Shown: piece after piece, positions 1 through 7,098 of the stretch
Numbering within the stretch: the stretch's first letter is position 1
How the letters are laid out: each line of letters opens with the position of its first letter
NCBI GenBank assembly: GCA_937974845.1
Contig: CALJVC010000049.1
Location: forward strand, 1 to 22,650
Length of the DNA: 22,650 bases
Origin: an uncultured Pseudogracilibacillus sp.
Lineage (GTDB): Bacteria > Bacillota > Bacilli > Bacillales > Amphibacillaceae
Direction of reading: 5' to 3'
The notes under the pieces: generated by a model
What the model was told of the DNA's origin: nothing
Seen by the model: only the letters and a program-made list of their open reading frames with translations
Databases searched by the model: none
Made by a program: the position numbers and the translations under genes

Positions 1-18
1 AGCCTGATACAAAATACT

Positions 19-53
19 ACGAGGTTTGTCCGTAGACAAACCTCGTTTTTTTG
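19..53 (+). terminator. Intrinsic terminator of a gene off the left edge
   Basis: A perfect 12-bp stem (19-30 with 35-46) closes a CGTA loop and runs straight into a seven-T tract on the plus strand. The T-run direction implies a plus-strand gene ending just left of the window. That makes the following intergenic region convergent with thiT. Confidence 0.9.
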
Positions 54-109
54 TTTGTTAATGAGAGGCTTCCCAGCTTGTACATAAAAAATAAGCCAAA
101 TCCTAGACC

Positions 110-672
110 TTCATATATAGTGGAGAGCGTCATTATAAACGGAAAAAGATCCTGTATACAAGCCGTTGCTCCGCTGTAAACGGGAAAAAATCCTGTATAC
201 AAGTCGAGTTTCCACTGTAAACGGGAAAAAATTCTGTATACAAGTCGAGTCTCCACTGTAAACAGGAAAAGATTTTGTATACAAGTAATCGCTCTACTGT
301 AAATAGTAATTTATCCTGTATACGATAATCATGTTTACTGTATATAGGATGATAAAAAAATTAATTCTGTATACAGTACAGAGGTTTACTGTATACGGTT
401 TTTAGAAAGAAAAAAACCTGTATACAGTGGAACGTTTTACTGTAAACAGAAAGTGTCCTGCGTATACGATAGAGCATTCCACTGTAAATGAAAAATAATC
501 CTGTATACAATCACGATTTCCATTGTAAACGAAAGTTAATACCGTATACAATCAAGTCTTTATTGTAAATTAAAAAAATCCTGTATACAAGTAATCTCCG
601 CATTGTAAGGCAAAATAACCCCTATATACAGTCAAAGAGCTCTACTGTAAACGAAAAATAATTCTGTATATA
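110..672. repeat. Array of ~13 imperfect 41-bp tandem units (CTGTATAC / CTGTAAAC)
   Basis: Units begin near 151, 192, 233, 274, 315, 366, 417, 457, 500, 541, 580, 620 and 663, with a degenerate one at 110-150. Lengths are 41, 41, 41, 41, 51, 51, 40, 43, 41, 39, 40 and 43. Each unit reads (C)CTGTATACAAG, about 9-10 variable bases, (CC)ACTGTAAACGG, then an A-rich tail ending in AT. Two related words on the same strand therefore alternate about every 20-22 bp, close to two helical turns. Some copies are palindromic: CTGTATACAG at 367-376 and TTTACTGTAAA at 436-446. The 51-bp units have a longer A-rich tail. No gene spans this stretch, and an open frame over its left end is simply the repeats read through. 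Its role is unknown. Phased binding sites for a protein are the natural reading, but that is inference. Confidence 0.85.
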
Positions 673-713
673 AAAACATGTACCGACATCGGTAACTAGT
701 TTTCTATTTCAAT

Positions 714-757
714 AAAAAACTCCGGGAACAATCATAATATATTGTTTCCGGAGTTTT
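714..757 (-). terminator. Terminator of thiT
   Basis: A hairpin pairs 716-732 with 741-757 with one G-T wobble and an 8-nt loop. On the minus strand it is followed by TTTTTTATT, ten bases past the thiT stop codon. Confidence 0.85.
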
Positions 758-767
758 ATTTATCAAA

Positions 768-1367
768 TTACGACGCCTTCTCCCAGGAAGTTTGTGGCTT
801 GTACATCGATAATAGTTTAGGCTGAATTAATAGAAGTGTGACGATTACGATAGAACAACCGATAAAGTTGGATAGCATCGTGATGCCGTTTGTTGCGAAA
901 GAAAAGAAGACGGCTGTTTGCCCAGCTTCTTCTGCATAGTGGGAGAAGAAGACGACACCAGCGATAAAGTGCCAGAAATAGCGAGCAAAGCTTCCGACAA
1001 ACATCCCAATCGTCGCATAGACAGACATCTTGAGTCTTTCATTCTCTTTGGCAGCCTTTTGTACTTGTTTGGCAAATAAGCCAGCAAAACCAATGAAAGC
1101 AAAGGCAATGAAATACTCAATAAAAGCTTGTACCGGTGTTAAAATCCAAGCATCGCCGGTAATAATCTGTAATATTCCCCATAGAAAGCCTGAAATGACA
1201 CTCGCCTTAAAACCCCATCGGAAGGCGACGATAAAGATTGGCACCATCGTTAGGGAAATAGAGATCGAAGGAATGGGTGAAATCTTCGGCAGTAAATCTA
1301 GTAGCATCGCAAAACCGGCAAAGATGGCTACTTCCATCATTCCTTGTAATGGTAATTTTTTACGCAT
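768..1367 (-). CDS. thiT: Thiamine transporter substrate-binding subunit ThiT (ECF type)
   Basis: A 199-aa, very hydrophobic protein with about six membrane segments, a usual length for ThiT/YuaJ. This is the S-component of the energy-coupling-factor importer. It captures thiamine at the membrane and uses an EcfAAT module encoded elsewhere. I recognise the family from the overall pattern, including the GDAWILTPVQAFIEY stretch and the FARYFWHFIAGVVFF helix. The open frame extends upstream, but the start at MRKKLPL is chosen because GGGGG lies 8 nt before that ATG and the extra upstream residues fall in the riboswitch expression platform. The gene is monocistronic, with its own promoter, TPP riboswitch and terminator. 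Thiamine pyrophosphate should therefore repress it, which independently supports the assignment. Confidence 0.93.
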   Translation of the reverse strand: MRKKLPLQGMMEVAIFAGFAMLLDLLPKISPIPSISISLTMVPIFIVAFRWGFKASVISGFLWGILQIITGDAWILTPVQAFIEYFIAFAFIGFAGLFAKQVQKAAKENERLKMSVYATIGMFVGSFARYFWHFIAGVVFFSHYAEEAGQTAVFFSFATNGITMLSNFIGCSIVIVTLLLIQPKLLSMYKPQTSWEKAS

Positions 1368-1375
1368 AAAAAAAC

Positions 1376-1406
1376 CCCCTATGATTTTTAAACGTATCCA
1401 TAGAGG
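1376..1406 (-). promoter_or_regulatory. Putative Shine-Dalgarno-sequestering stem of the thiT riboswitch
   Basis: On the minus strand CCTCTATG (1399-1406) can pair with CATAGGGG (1376-1383), which contains the thiT ribosome binding site. The stem is 8 bp with one wobble and a 15-nt loop. A second hairpin (AGCATGG/CCATGCT, 1411-1432) lies between it and the aptamer. No T-tracted terminator is seen here, so control looks translational. The fold is inferred by eye. Confidence 0.55.
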
Positions 1407-1436
1407 AAGGAGCATGGAAGGTTTGCCATGCTATTT

Positions 1437-1531
1437 AAACTCACAATCCCTACGCTAGTATTAACTAGACAGGTTCAAAGGGTCTGGACGGTTTTTCATC
1501 CACTCTCAGCCTAAAGCTCCCCCTGTGATAC
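1437..1531 (-). promoter_or_regulatory. TPP (THI-box) riboswitch aptamer
   Basis: The minus strand shows the conserved THI-box order: CAGGGGGAGC, GGCTGAGAG, ACCCTTTGAACCTG, then CTAGTTAATACTAGCGTAGGGA. The outer TCACA and TGTGA can close helix P1. The pyrimidine-sensing CTGAGA and the ACCTG segments are intact, so it should bind thiamine pyrophosphate. It lies between the thiT promoter and start codon. Confidence 0.97.
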
Positions 1532-1549
1532 GTTTATTCAATTATTCTT

Positions 1550-1578
1550 ACTATAGTAAACTTTTGATAAAAGCACAA
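1550..1578 (-). promoter_or_regulatory. Sigma-A-type promoter of thiT
   Basis: On the minus strand, -35 TTGTGC (1573-1578), a 17-bp spacer and -10 TATAGT (1550-1555) place transcription start about 10-15 nt before the riboswitch aptamer. Confidence 0.7.
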
Positions 1579-1627
1579 ATGTTACGGTCGAAACTTGTCG
1601 AAAGCTAGTAAGAGTCGGTGTCAAAGA

Positions 1628-1672
1628 AAGGCTAGTGTCAGGCGACTTTTTACAATCGCCTGCACTAGCCTT
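1628..1672 (-). terminator. Terminator-like hairpin after the folE-SDR operon
   Basis: A 17-bp stem with one bulged base (1628-1645 with 1656-1672) and a 10-nt loop begins 7 nt beyond the SDR stop codon. The following minus-strand tract is only CTTTCTTTG, so the stem is strong but the U-tract is weak. Confidence 0.7.
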
Positions 1673-1679
1673 AGGCTGT

Positions 1680-2447
1680 TTATCGATTTCTCTTAGATAA
1701 AATATCTTGGCCACCGGTCACTTCAATAATTGAACCAGTAATGTAGCCTGACTTTTCTTCACAGAGGAAGGCGATGGTACGAGCGATATCTTCTCCAGTA
1801 CCCTTTCGCCCAATCGGTTCCTCTGTAGCGATATCTTTCACGTCGTCGATATCCATTTCTTTATATGGGTCAACGATATCACCAGGACAGACCATGTTAA
1901 TTGTAATACCATTTTCCGCCTCTTCTAAAGCTAACGTTCTTGTTAAGGAGGCGACGCCACTTTTGGCTGCGGCATAGGCGGATCGATACTTCCAACCTGG
2001 GGCAGAACCGACCTTGTCAAAACCGAGTGTAATGATACGCCCCCAGCCTTTTTCCTGCATGATGGGTAAGAGTTCCGATAGTAAATAAAAGCAACTGTTT
2101 AAGTTGCCATTTATCATGGCATTCCATTCATCTAACGAATAGTCACTAAAGGTTTTCTGTTCTTTGATATAAGGACCGGCATTATGGACCAGAATATCGA
2201 TTGTTCCCATTTTGTCTAAGGCTTCTTGGATTAGTCGATTAACATCCCTCGGATTAGCGATATCGGCCTGTAGGGCAATCGCTTTTACACCGTAGTTTTC
2301 TTCGATATGGGAAGCGGTATTCTTGGCGTCCTGTTCACTACGTACATAATTAAGAACGACATGGTGGCCTTGCTTAGCTAACTCAATTGCAGTTCGTTTG
2401 CCTAAACCTGTTGCACTACCTGTAATTAAGGCAACCTTTCTACTCAA
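1680..2447 (-). CDS. Short-chain dehydrogenase/reductase, possible pteridine reductase-type
   Basis: A classical single-domain SDR of about 255 aa. Numbered from the upstream GTG (2459), it has a dinucleotide-binding TGSATGLG at 13-20, HNAG at 92-95, catalytic YAAAK (Y162, K166) and a C-terminal GGQ. NYVRS after strand 2 suggests NADPH. The usual catalytic serine about 13 residues before the tyrosine is absent. The region reads LGFDKVGSAPGWK, with an Asp at 148. Replacement of that Ser by Asp is known from pteridine reductases (PTR1/FolM group), and the gene follows folE by only a few bases, so reduction of a pterin is a reasonable inference. A generic FabG-like oxidoreductase remains possible. 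The GTG at 2459 abuts AAAGG, leaving no spacing, whereas TTG at 2447 sits 8 nt after GGTGA, so I prefer TTG. Confidence 0.8.
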   Translation of the reverse strand: MSRKVALITGSATGLGKRTAIELAKQGHHVVLNYVRSEQDAKNTASHIEENYGVKAIALQADIANPRDVNRLIQEALDKMGTIDILVHNAGPYIKEQKTFSDYSLDEWNAMINGNLNSCFYLLSELLPIMQEKGWGRIITLGFDKVGSAPGWKYRSAYAAAKSGVASLTRTLALEEAENGITINMVCPGDIVDPYKEMDIDDVKDIATEEPIGRKGTGEDIARTIAFLCEEKSGYITGSIIEVTGGQDILSKRNR

Positions 2448-2467
2448 TCGTATGCTCACCCTTTATC

Positions 2468-3112
2468 TTACTTAATTAGTGATAAAAACTCTGCCCTTGA
2501 GTCATGGCGGTCGGCGAAAGCTCCACGGACGGATGAAGTAACCGTACTTGACTGGGCTTTTTTAATACCACGTCCGCACATGCACATGTGTTTCGCTTCG
2601 ATGACAACCATGGTTCCTTTCGGCTCTAAAATCTCTTCCATCGCTTCAGCAATTTGTGTCGTTAAACGCTCTTGTACTTGGAAGCGTTTAGCATATCCTT
2701 CTACCATACGGGCAATTTTGGATAGTCCAGTAATCTTTTTATTGGGGATATACCCAACGTGGGCTACTCCAAAAAAGGGAGCGAAATGGTGCTCACAGGT
2801 GGAGAAAAATTCGATATCTTTAACCAAAACTAATTCTTGATGGGTTACATCAAAGGTTTTCTTTAAATGATCCTTCGGTTCTTCTCGATATCCTTCGGTA
2901 TATTCTAAAAAGGCTTTTAAGACACGGTAAGGTGTTTCTTCTAAACCATCACGGTCTGGGTCATCGCCACAAAGTTTAATTAACTCTGTTAATCCTTCCA
3001 TGACATGGTGGGATTGGGCTAATTTTTCTTCTAAAGCTGTTGGGTTGTCGATCGTTTCAGCAAAAGTATTTAACAACAATTGTTTGTCTCGTTTGTCGTT
3101 CGTTGTAGGCAA
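2468..3112 (-). CDS. folE: GTP cyclohydrolase I
   Basis: Converts GTP to 7,8-dihydroneopterin triphosphate, the first step of folate and pterin synthesis. Numbered from the upstream GTG at 3124, the zinc and catalytic residues are all present: STCEHHFAPFFG carries C110, H112 and H113, and HMCMCGRGIKK carries H179 and C181. The C-terminal core is typical, and about 218 aa is slightly long because of a poorly conserved N-terminal tail. GTG at 3124 overlaps its own AGGAG motif, so TTG at 3112, 11 nt downstream of AGGAG, is preferred. The difference is four residues. It is the first gene of a two-gene operon with the SDR. Confidence 0.96.
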   Translation of the reverse strand: MPTTNDKRDKQLLLNTFAETIDNPTALEEKLAQSHHVMEGLTELIKLCGDDPDRDGLEETPYRVLKAFLEYTEGYREEPKDHLKKTFDVTHQELVLVKDIEFFSTCEHHFAPFFGVAHVGYIPNKKITGLSKIARMVEGYAKRFQVQERLTTQIAEAMEEILEPKGTMVVIEAKHMCMCGRGIKKAQSSTVTSSVRGAFADRHDSRAEFLSLIK

Positions 3113-3311
3113 CTTGTTACACACTCCTATATATTATCTATATTATTTATTAGTTATTGTACTTCATCAAACGTACTTAATCTAATATAAAAGCTTAGCT
3201 TTTAAAGGAAAAAGGCTTAGGTATACGTTTTTAAACAAAAGGTTTCAGTAAAGGGAGAATCGTTAAGAAAGGTTGCTCTTGAAGGCTTCCTTGTTAGTAT
3301 GGGGGTTAGAT

Positions 3312-3357
3312 TATAAAACATACCCTCGACAGACCTTGGACTAGTTGTCGAGGGTAT
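3312..3357 (-). terminator. Terminator of the yjiH-like gene
   Basis: A perfect 12-bp stem ATACCCTCGACA/TGTCGAGGGTAT (3320-3331 with 3346-3357) with a 14-nt loop is followed on the minus strand by GTTTTATAA. It lies 10 nt past the stop codon. The remaining bases to folE (3113-3311) are AT-rich with no gene; folE promoter elements could not be fixed. Confidence 0.8.
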
Positions 3358-3367
3358 AGACTATGCG

Positions 3368-4708
3368 TTAAAAGAATAGATGGGCAAGGAGAACGATGAT
3401 CGGTAAAGTGATAATCGTCCGTAATAAGAAAATAACGATAAGGTCTTTAAAGTTTACCGGTATTTTTGAACCGAGTAGTAAGCCCCCTACCTCGGACATA
3501 TAAATTAATTGGGTAATCGATAGGGCTCCGATAATAAATCGTGTCATCTCAGAAGTAATAGAAGACCCGATAATTGCTGGTAGGAACATATCAGCAAATC
3601 CGATTAAAATTGTCTGGGAAGCTTCCTTTGCCTCCGGTACTTGCATTAATTCTAACAATGGGATGAAGGGTAGACCTAGCCATTGGAAAAAGGAAGTGTA
3701 CTCAGCGATAACGAGGGCTACTAAGCCGAAGGCCATCACGACAGGAGCCACTCCCATCCACATATCGAGAACGTTTTTAAACCCTTCTGTAAAGAACTTC
3801 TTCACACTTGTTTCTTGTCGGCTTCGTTGAATAGCTTGTTCATAACCGTAGGTGAAGAGGTTGTGATGTTCAGGAATCGTTTCGTTGACCTTTTCTTTAT
3901 TCGGATCGATATAAGTATCTTCCTTCCTTGAAAGGGGTGGAATTCTAGGCATGATTAGTGCCGCTACAAAGCCCGCAACAAGGATAGAAAAGTAGAAAGG
4001 TACAAACATATGCATTAAATCTAATTTATCAATAATAACGATTGTAAAAGTAATGGATACAATCGAGAAGGTTGTACCGATAATAGCAGCCTCTCGCTTC
4101 GTATAGTATCCATCTTCGTACTGTTTACTCGTTAAAAGTACGCCGATTGTTCCATCGCCAATCCAAGATGCGAGGGCGTCGATAGAAGAACGTCCTGGCA
4201 AATGGAAAAGCGGACGCATAACTTTTGTCATAAAGGCGCCGATAAATTCTAATAAACCGAAGTTTGTTAATAAAGGTAAGAAAAATCCCGCAAATAAAAA
4301 GACAGAAAATAGTACGTGTAATAAGTCATCTAATAATAGCTGTCCGGTATCTTCTCCATAGATTGCTTCAGGTCCGAGCTGGAAGTATACCATAATGGCA
4401 AACACCATAGCTAAGAGGCGGACGGTTAGCCAGAAGTTACCAACGATAAATAAACGTTGTAAAAAAGGTTTACCAGCAATTAAGTCAGGTTTTATACGGA
4501 AAAGCACACTACAAAGGGCTGTTAAAGTGATAATAAGCATCATGATTAAAGATAAATAGTTTGCTAGATTATCCTGGATAAAACCTGCTAATACTGCTAT
4601 AGGGATAGTGAATTCCCCAGCTATTTTGATCGGTGTCATAAAGAGGAAGACCCCGATGATGGATGGAAGAATAAATTTTAAATGATCTTTTATCGTGTAT
4701 TCTTGCAT
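3368..4708 (-). CDS. YjiH-family membrane protein with nucleoside-recognition/Gate domain
   Basis: A 446-aa integral membrane protein with roughly ten hydrophobic segments and a charged cytoplasmic stretch near residues 255-310. The pattern matches YjiH-type Gate (nucleoside-recognition) proteins, in particular GRSSIDALASWIGDGTIGVLLTSKQYEDGYYTKREAAIIGTTFS and the later FADMFLPAIIGSSI. The substrate is not known for this group; the domain is shared with nucleoside transporters and spore maturation proteins SpmA/SpmB. The start ATG at 4708 has AGGAG 8 nt upstream. The gene stands alone, with its own promoter carrying palindromic operator-like sites and its own terminator. Confidence 0.85.
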   Translation of the reverse strand: MQEYTIKDHLKFILPSIIGVFLFMTPIKIAGEFTIPIAVLAGFIQDNLANYLSLIMMLIITLTALCSVLFRIKPDLIAGKPFLQRLFIVGNFWLTVRLLAMVFAIMVYFQLGPEAIYGEDTGQLLLDDLLHVLFSVFLFAGFFLPLLTNFGLLEFIGAFMTKVMRPLFHLPGRSSIDALASWIGDGTIGVLLTSKQYEDGYYTKREAAIIGTTFSIVSITFTIVIIDKLDLMHMFVPFYFSILVAGFVAALIMPRIPPLSRKEDTYIDPNKEKVNETIPEHHNLFTYGYEQAIQRSRQETSVKKFFTEGFKNVLDMWMGVAPVVMAFGLVALVIAEYTSFFQWLGLPFIPLLELMQVPEAKEASQTILIGFADMFLPAIIGSSITSEMTRFIIGALSITQLIYMSEVGGLLLGSKIPVNFKDLIVIFLLRTIITLPIIVLLAHLFF

Positions 4709-4730
4709 TGCTTTATCTCCTATTCAATAT

Positions 4731-4768
4731 TGTATACATACTATACACCTATTTGTATATTTATACAA
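4731..4768 (-). promoter_or_regulatory. Promoter of the yjiH-like gene with two palindromic operator-like sites
   Basis: On the minus strand, -35 TTGTAT (4763-4768), a 17-bp spacer and -10 TATAGT (4740-4745). A perfect inverted repeat TTGTATA-2-TATACAA (4753-4768) covers the -35 and half the spacer. A second palindrome, TGTATACA (4731-4738), falls about where transcription starts. Binding at either would block RNA polymerase, so a repressor is likely. GntR-family regulators use GTATAC-like sites, but the regulator is not in this window. Confidence 0.65.
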
Positions 4769-4950
4769 TAGGAAAGGAGCTATTTTTTATAATTTTATTA
4801 TTCGGAATAATTTCATTATAATGAAGTTTTTATAGAATGATTGAACTCAAAAATTGCTCGGATCAGGTTTGTTTTATGCATTGTCTGTTTTAATTAAATA
4901 ATGTTACACTATATAAGAACTGGTGAAAAAATAGAAAAGAGGGGACGTCT

Positions 4951-5295
4951 ATGACCGAAGAAAAGGAAACATTACAGTTTTACATACGTCATCATGAAGA
5001 TTTTATACAAGATAAAATGATTCTCGTCTTTAAAAGCGATGAAGCTCGGGAGTTTTTTCAATCGCGCTTAAAGGGAAGTGTCTTTGAAAAAGTAACGAGT
5101 GATATGGCTTTACACGCTGCGAGAATTGGAATTAATGGAAAGATTATTCCTTACGGTTATACGACGAGATTAACAAAGGAAGAAAGAGAAAAGTTAAGCA
5201 TCGCTAATTGGGAGGAAACAAGCCGAATTTTAGCTGAAGGTAACGAACGTCTATATCGAGAAGCGGTGGAAAAGTTAAAAAATAAGGAATCGTAA
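4951..5295 (+). CDS. Unrecognised 114-aa soluble protein
   Basis: I do not recognise this family. The protein is small, highly charged, without signal peptide or membrane segment, and has no cysteine. Its first ~70 residues look alpha/beta (KMILVFKSD, ARIGINGKIIPYGYTTRL) and the C-terminal ~40 residues look helical and Lys/Glu-rich. It is very likely a real gene: a good AGAGGGG site lies 6 nt before ATG, a TATAAG -10-like element lies near 4912, and a clean terminator follows immediately. It is divergent from the yjiH-like gene and monocistronic. Confidence 0.8.
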   Translation: MTEEKETLQFYIRHHEDFIQDKMILVFKSDEAREFFQSRLKGSVFEKVTSDMALHAARIGINGKIIPYGYTTRLTKEEREKLSIANWEETSRILAEGNERLYREAVEKLKNKES

Positions 5296-5300
5296 AAGAA

Positions 5301-5337
5301 ACCGAACGTCGCATCGCGCACGTTCGGTTGTTCTTTG
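5301..5337 (+). terminator. Terminator of the 114-aa gene
   Basis: A 9-bp stem ACCGAACGT/ACGTTCGGT (5301-5309 with 5320-5328) with further pairing possible in the loop, followed by TGTTCTTT. It begins 5 nt after the stop codon. Confidence 0.85.
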
Positions 5338-5602
5338 ATCATTCTTTTAATAATTATCGAAGAACACAGCTTGTTATCTGAAGAAGAATAAGGTATAAAT
5401 AATAGTATCCTTAGAATGTAAACGGTTACTATTGCGAGTTTACAAGTTTTTTGGGAACAGAGTTTCGCTAATTATGGAATAAAATGTAATTATGACATAA
5501 ATCGTAATTAATGGAAGAGGACATAGACATTACAATAGGTTATCGATTAATATTTAATTATAAAGAAAAAGTAATTAAGGATTTCTTTTATAAAGGATGT
5601 TG
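5338..5602 (+). promoter_or_regulatory. Upstream region of the MATE gene with a cre-like site
   Basis: At 5417-5430 TGTAAACGGTTACT matches the CcpA cre consensus TGWAANCGNTNWCA at every informative position but the last. The same TGTAAAC (5417-5423) also faces a GTTTACA (5438-5444), giving a 7-bp inverted repeat with a 14-bp gap. GTAATTA occurs at 5487, 5504 and 5571. No convincing -35/-10 pair could be chosen; TAGACA (5524) with TAATAT 18 bp later is a weak candidate. No gene is seen here. Confidence 0.45.
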
Positions 5603-6946
5603 TTGAAATATATGGGTAAGCAACAGGACTTTACGGAAGGGAATATTTGGCGCCAGTTAATTATTTTTTCGACTCCTATTATTCTTACAGACTTGCTTCA
5701 GACGTCTTATCAAATCGTCGATAGCTTATGGATTGGAAATTTACTTGGTGCCAAGGCTTTAGGGGCTGTCACGGTGTCAGCTACCCTTGTGTTTACCGTC
5801 TTATCCTTTGTTATTGGGTTAAATCATGCTGCCTTGACGATCTTATCTCAGCAAAAAGGTCGGGGGGATTGGCAAGGTTTAAAAAGTTATTTAAATGCTT
5901 TTGTTGTGATATTATTTTTCTTAGTAGTATTACTTACCGTAGGTGGTATCTTCCTAGCTGAGGCATTATTAAAGTTGTTGGGTACTCCAGAATCGATGGT
6001 AGAGGATGCAAAGGTCTACCTTCAAATCAATTTTATAGGAATTATCTTTCTCGTCGGCTATAACTTTGTTAGTGCTGTTTTGCGGGCGATGGGAGATAGT
6101 CGAACCCCTTTGCGGTTTGTCGCGGTAGCGGTCGTCTGTAATGTTTTTCTCGATCCCTTGTTTATCGCAGGTTTTAACTTAGGGATAGCTGGAGCGGGCT
6201 ATGCAACGGTTTTGTCACAAGCAATAGCTTTCGTCTATGGTGTAATCCATATTTTTCGCCACCGTTTAGTTCCCTTTTCTATACCAAAGTTACCGAAATG
6301 GGAAGAAGTAAAGTTAATTCTACATATTGGTATCCCATCAGGCCTACAAATGGCGGTCATCTCTGCCGGAATCGCTGCGATTATGAGTGTCGTTACTTCC
6401 TTCGGCGAGGCGGTTGTAGGTGGTTTTGGTGCAGCCCAACGAATTGATAGTCTTATCACTTTACCTGCGGGGGCTCTAGGTACGGCAGTAAGTAGTATGG
6501 CGGGACAAAATATAGGCGTCCGTAATTGGCGACGTGTTCATCTCATTACCCGTTATGCGCTTTCGCTTAATCTAGTCATCATGTTGTTCGTTGGCTTGTT
6601 TGTTTTCTGTTTCGCTGAATTGAGTGTAAAACTCTTTATTCAAGATGCCGAGGCGGTACATTTTGCGACTATGTATTTAAAGACGATGGCCTTTTTCTTT
6701 CCCTTTTTAGGGGTGAACTTTGTCTTGAATGGTGTCGTCCGTGCATCCGGTGCGATGTATCAAATTTTAATTTTAAATATCATTTCATTTTGGGTTTTAC
6801 GATATCCTTTAACCTCTTTGTTTTCCGATTGGTTTGGCCCTAAGGGTATTGCCTATGGAATGGGTTTGAGTTTTGTACTTAGTGGTGCCATCTCCGCCTT
6901 ATATTATTTCTTTGGTCGTTGGCGGAAGAAAAATTTATTTGCCTAA
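5603..6946 (+). CDS. MATE-family multidrug/toxin efflux transporter
   Basis: A ~447-aa protein with twelve hydrophobic segments in two similar halves, the standard MATE length and layout. Typical features are FSTPIILTDLLQTSYQIVDSLWIGNLLGAKALGAV in helix 1, an RAMGDSRTPLR loop between helices 4 and 5, and the second-half counterparts GIPSGLQMAV and VRASG. Such pumps export cationic drugs or metabolites using Na+ or H+ gradients; the substrate cannot be told from sequence. The first in-frame ATG (5597) directly abuts AAAGG and the ATG at 5612 is 15 nt away, whereas TTG at 5603 has 6-nt spacing, so TTG is preferred. A cre-like site upstream suggests carbon-catabolite control. Confidence 0.92.
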   Translation: MKYMGKQQDFTEGNIWRQLIIFSTPIILTDLLQTSYQIVDSLWIGNLLGAKALGAVTVSATLVFTVLSFVIGLNHAALTILSQQKGRGDWQGLKSYLNAFVVILFFLVVLLTVGGIFLAEALLKLLGTPESMVEDAKVYLQINFIGIIFLVGYNFVSAVLRAMGDSRTPLRFVAVAVVCNVFLDPLFIAGFNLGIAGAGYATVLSQAIAFVYGVIHIFRHRLVPFSIPKLPKWEEVKLILHIGIPSGLQMAVISAGIAAIMSVVTSFGEAVVGGFGAAQRIDSLITLPAGALGTAVSSMAGQNIGVRNWRRVHLITRYALSLNLVIMLFVGLFVFCFAELSVKLFIQDAEAVHFATMYLKTMAFFFPFLGVNFVLNGVVRASGAMYQILILNIISFWVLRYPLTSLFSDWFGPKGIAYGMGLSFVLSGAISALYYFFGRWRKKNLFA

Positions 6947-7045
6947 ATAAACAGGGAATTTTCAGACTTTTACAACTTCTCCAAGCCTGGAATTATAGAG
7001 AAAAAATAACATTTTTATAGTCGTAAGGTAACAATTCTCAATTTG

Positions 7046-7054
7046 TGCTAAAAT
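7046..7054 (+). promoter_or_regulatory. Extended -10 promoter of the diguanylate cyclase gene
   Basis: TGcTAAAAT forms an extended -10 about 45 bp before the start codon. No good -35 precedes it, as is usual for extended -10 promoters. Confidence 0.5.
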
Positions 7055-7098
7055 AGAACTATCATAAAAGTCTAATGTCGAAAGTAAGGTTGTGAGAA

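Noticed and set aside
17..256. 79-aa open frame on the minus strand at the left end
   Set aside because: It reads through a terminator and the first units of the 41-bp array. The repeated CIQDLFP/YTGFFP peptide is a by-product of the repeats, and no ribosome binding site is seen.
110..672. The 41-bp array as a second CRISPR array
   Set aside because: There is no long invariant repeat. Two short words alternate inside each unit, units drift in length from 39 to 51 bp, and the intervening sequence is similar between neighbours, not unique.
1030..1458. 142-aa plus-strand open frame opposite thiT and its riboswitch
   Set aside because: It is antisense to a well-supported gene and crosses the TPP aptamer, with no start signal.
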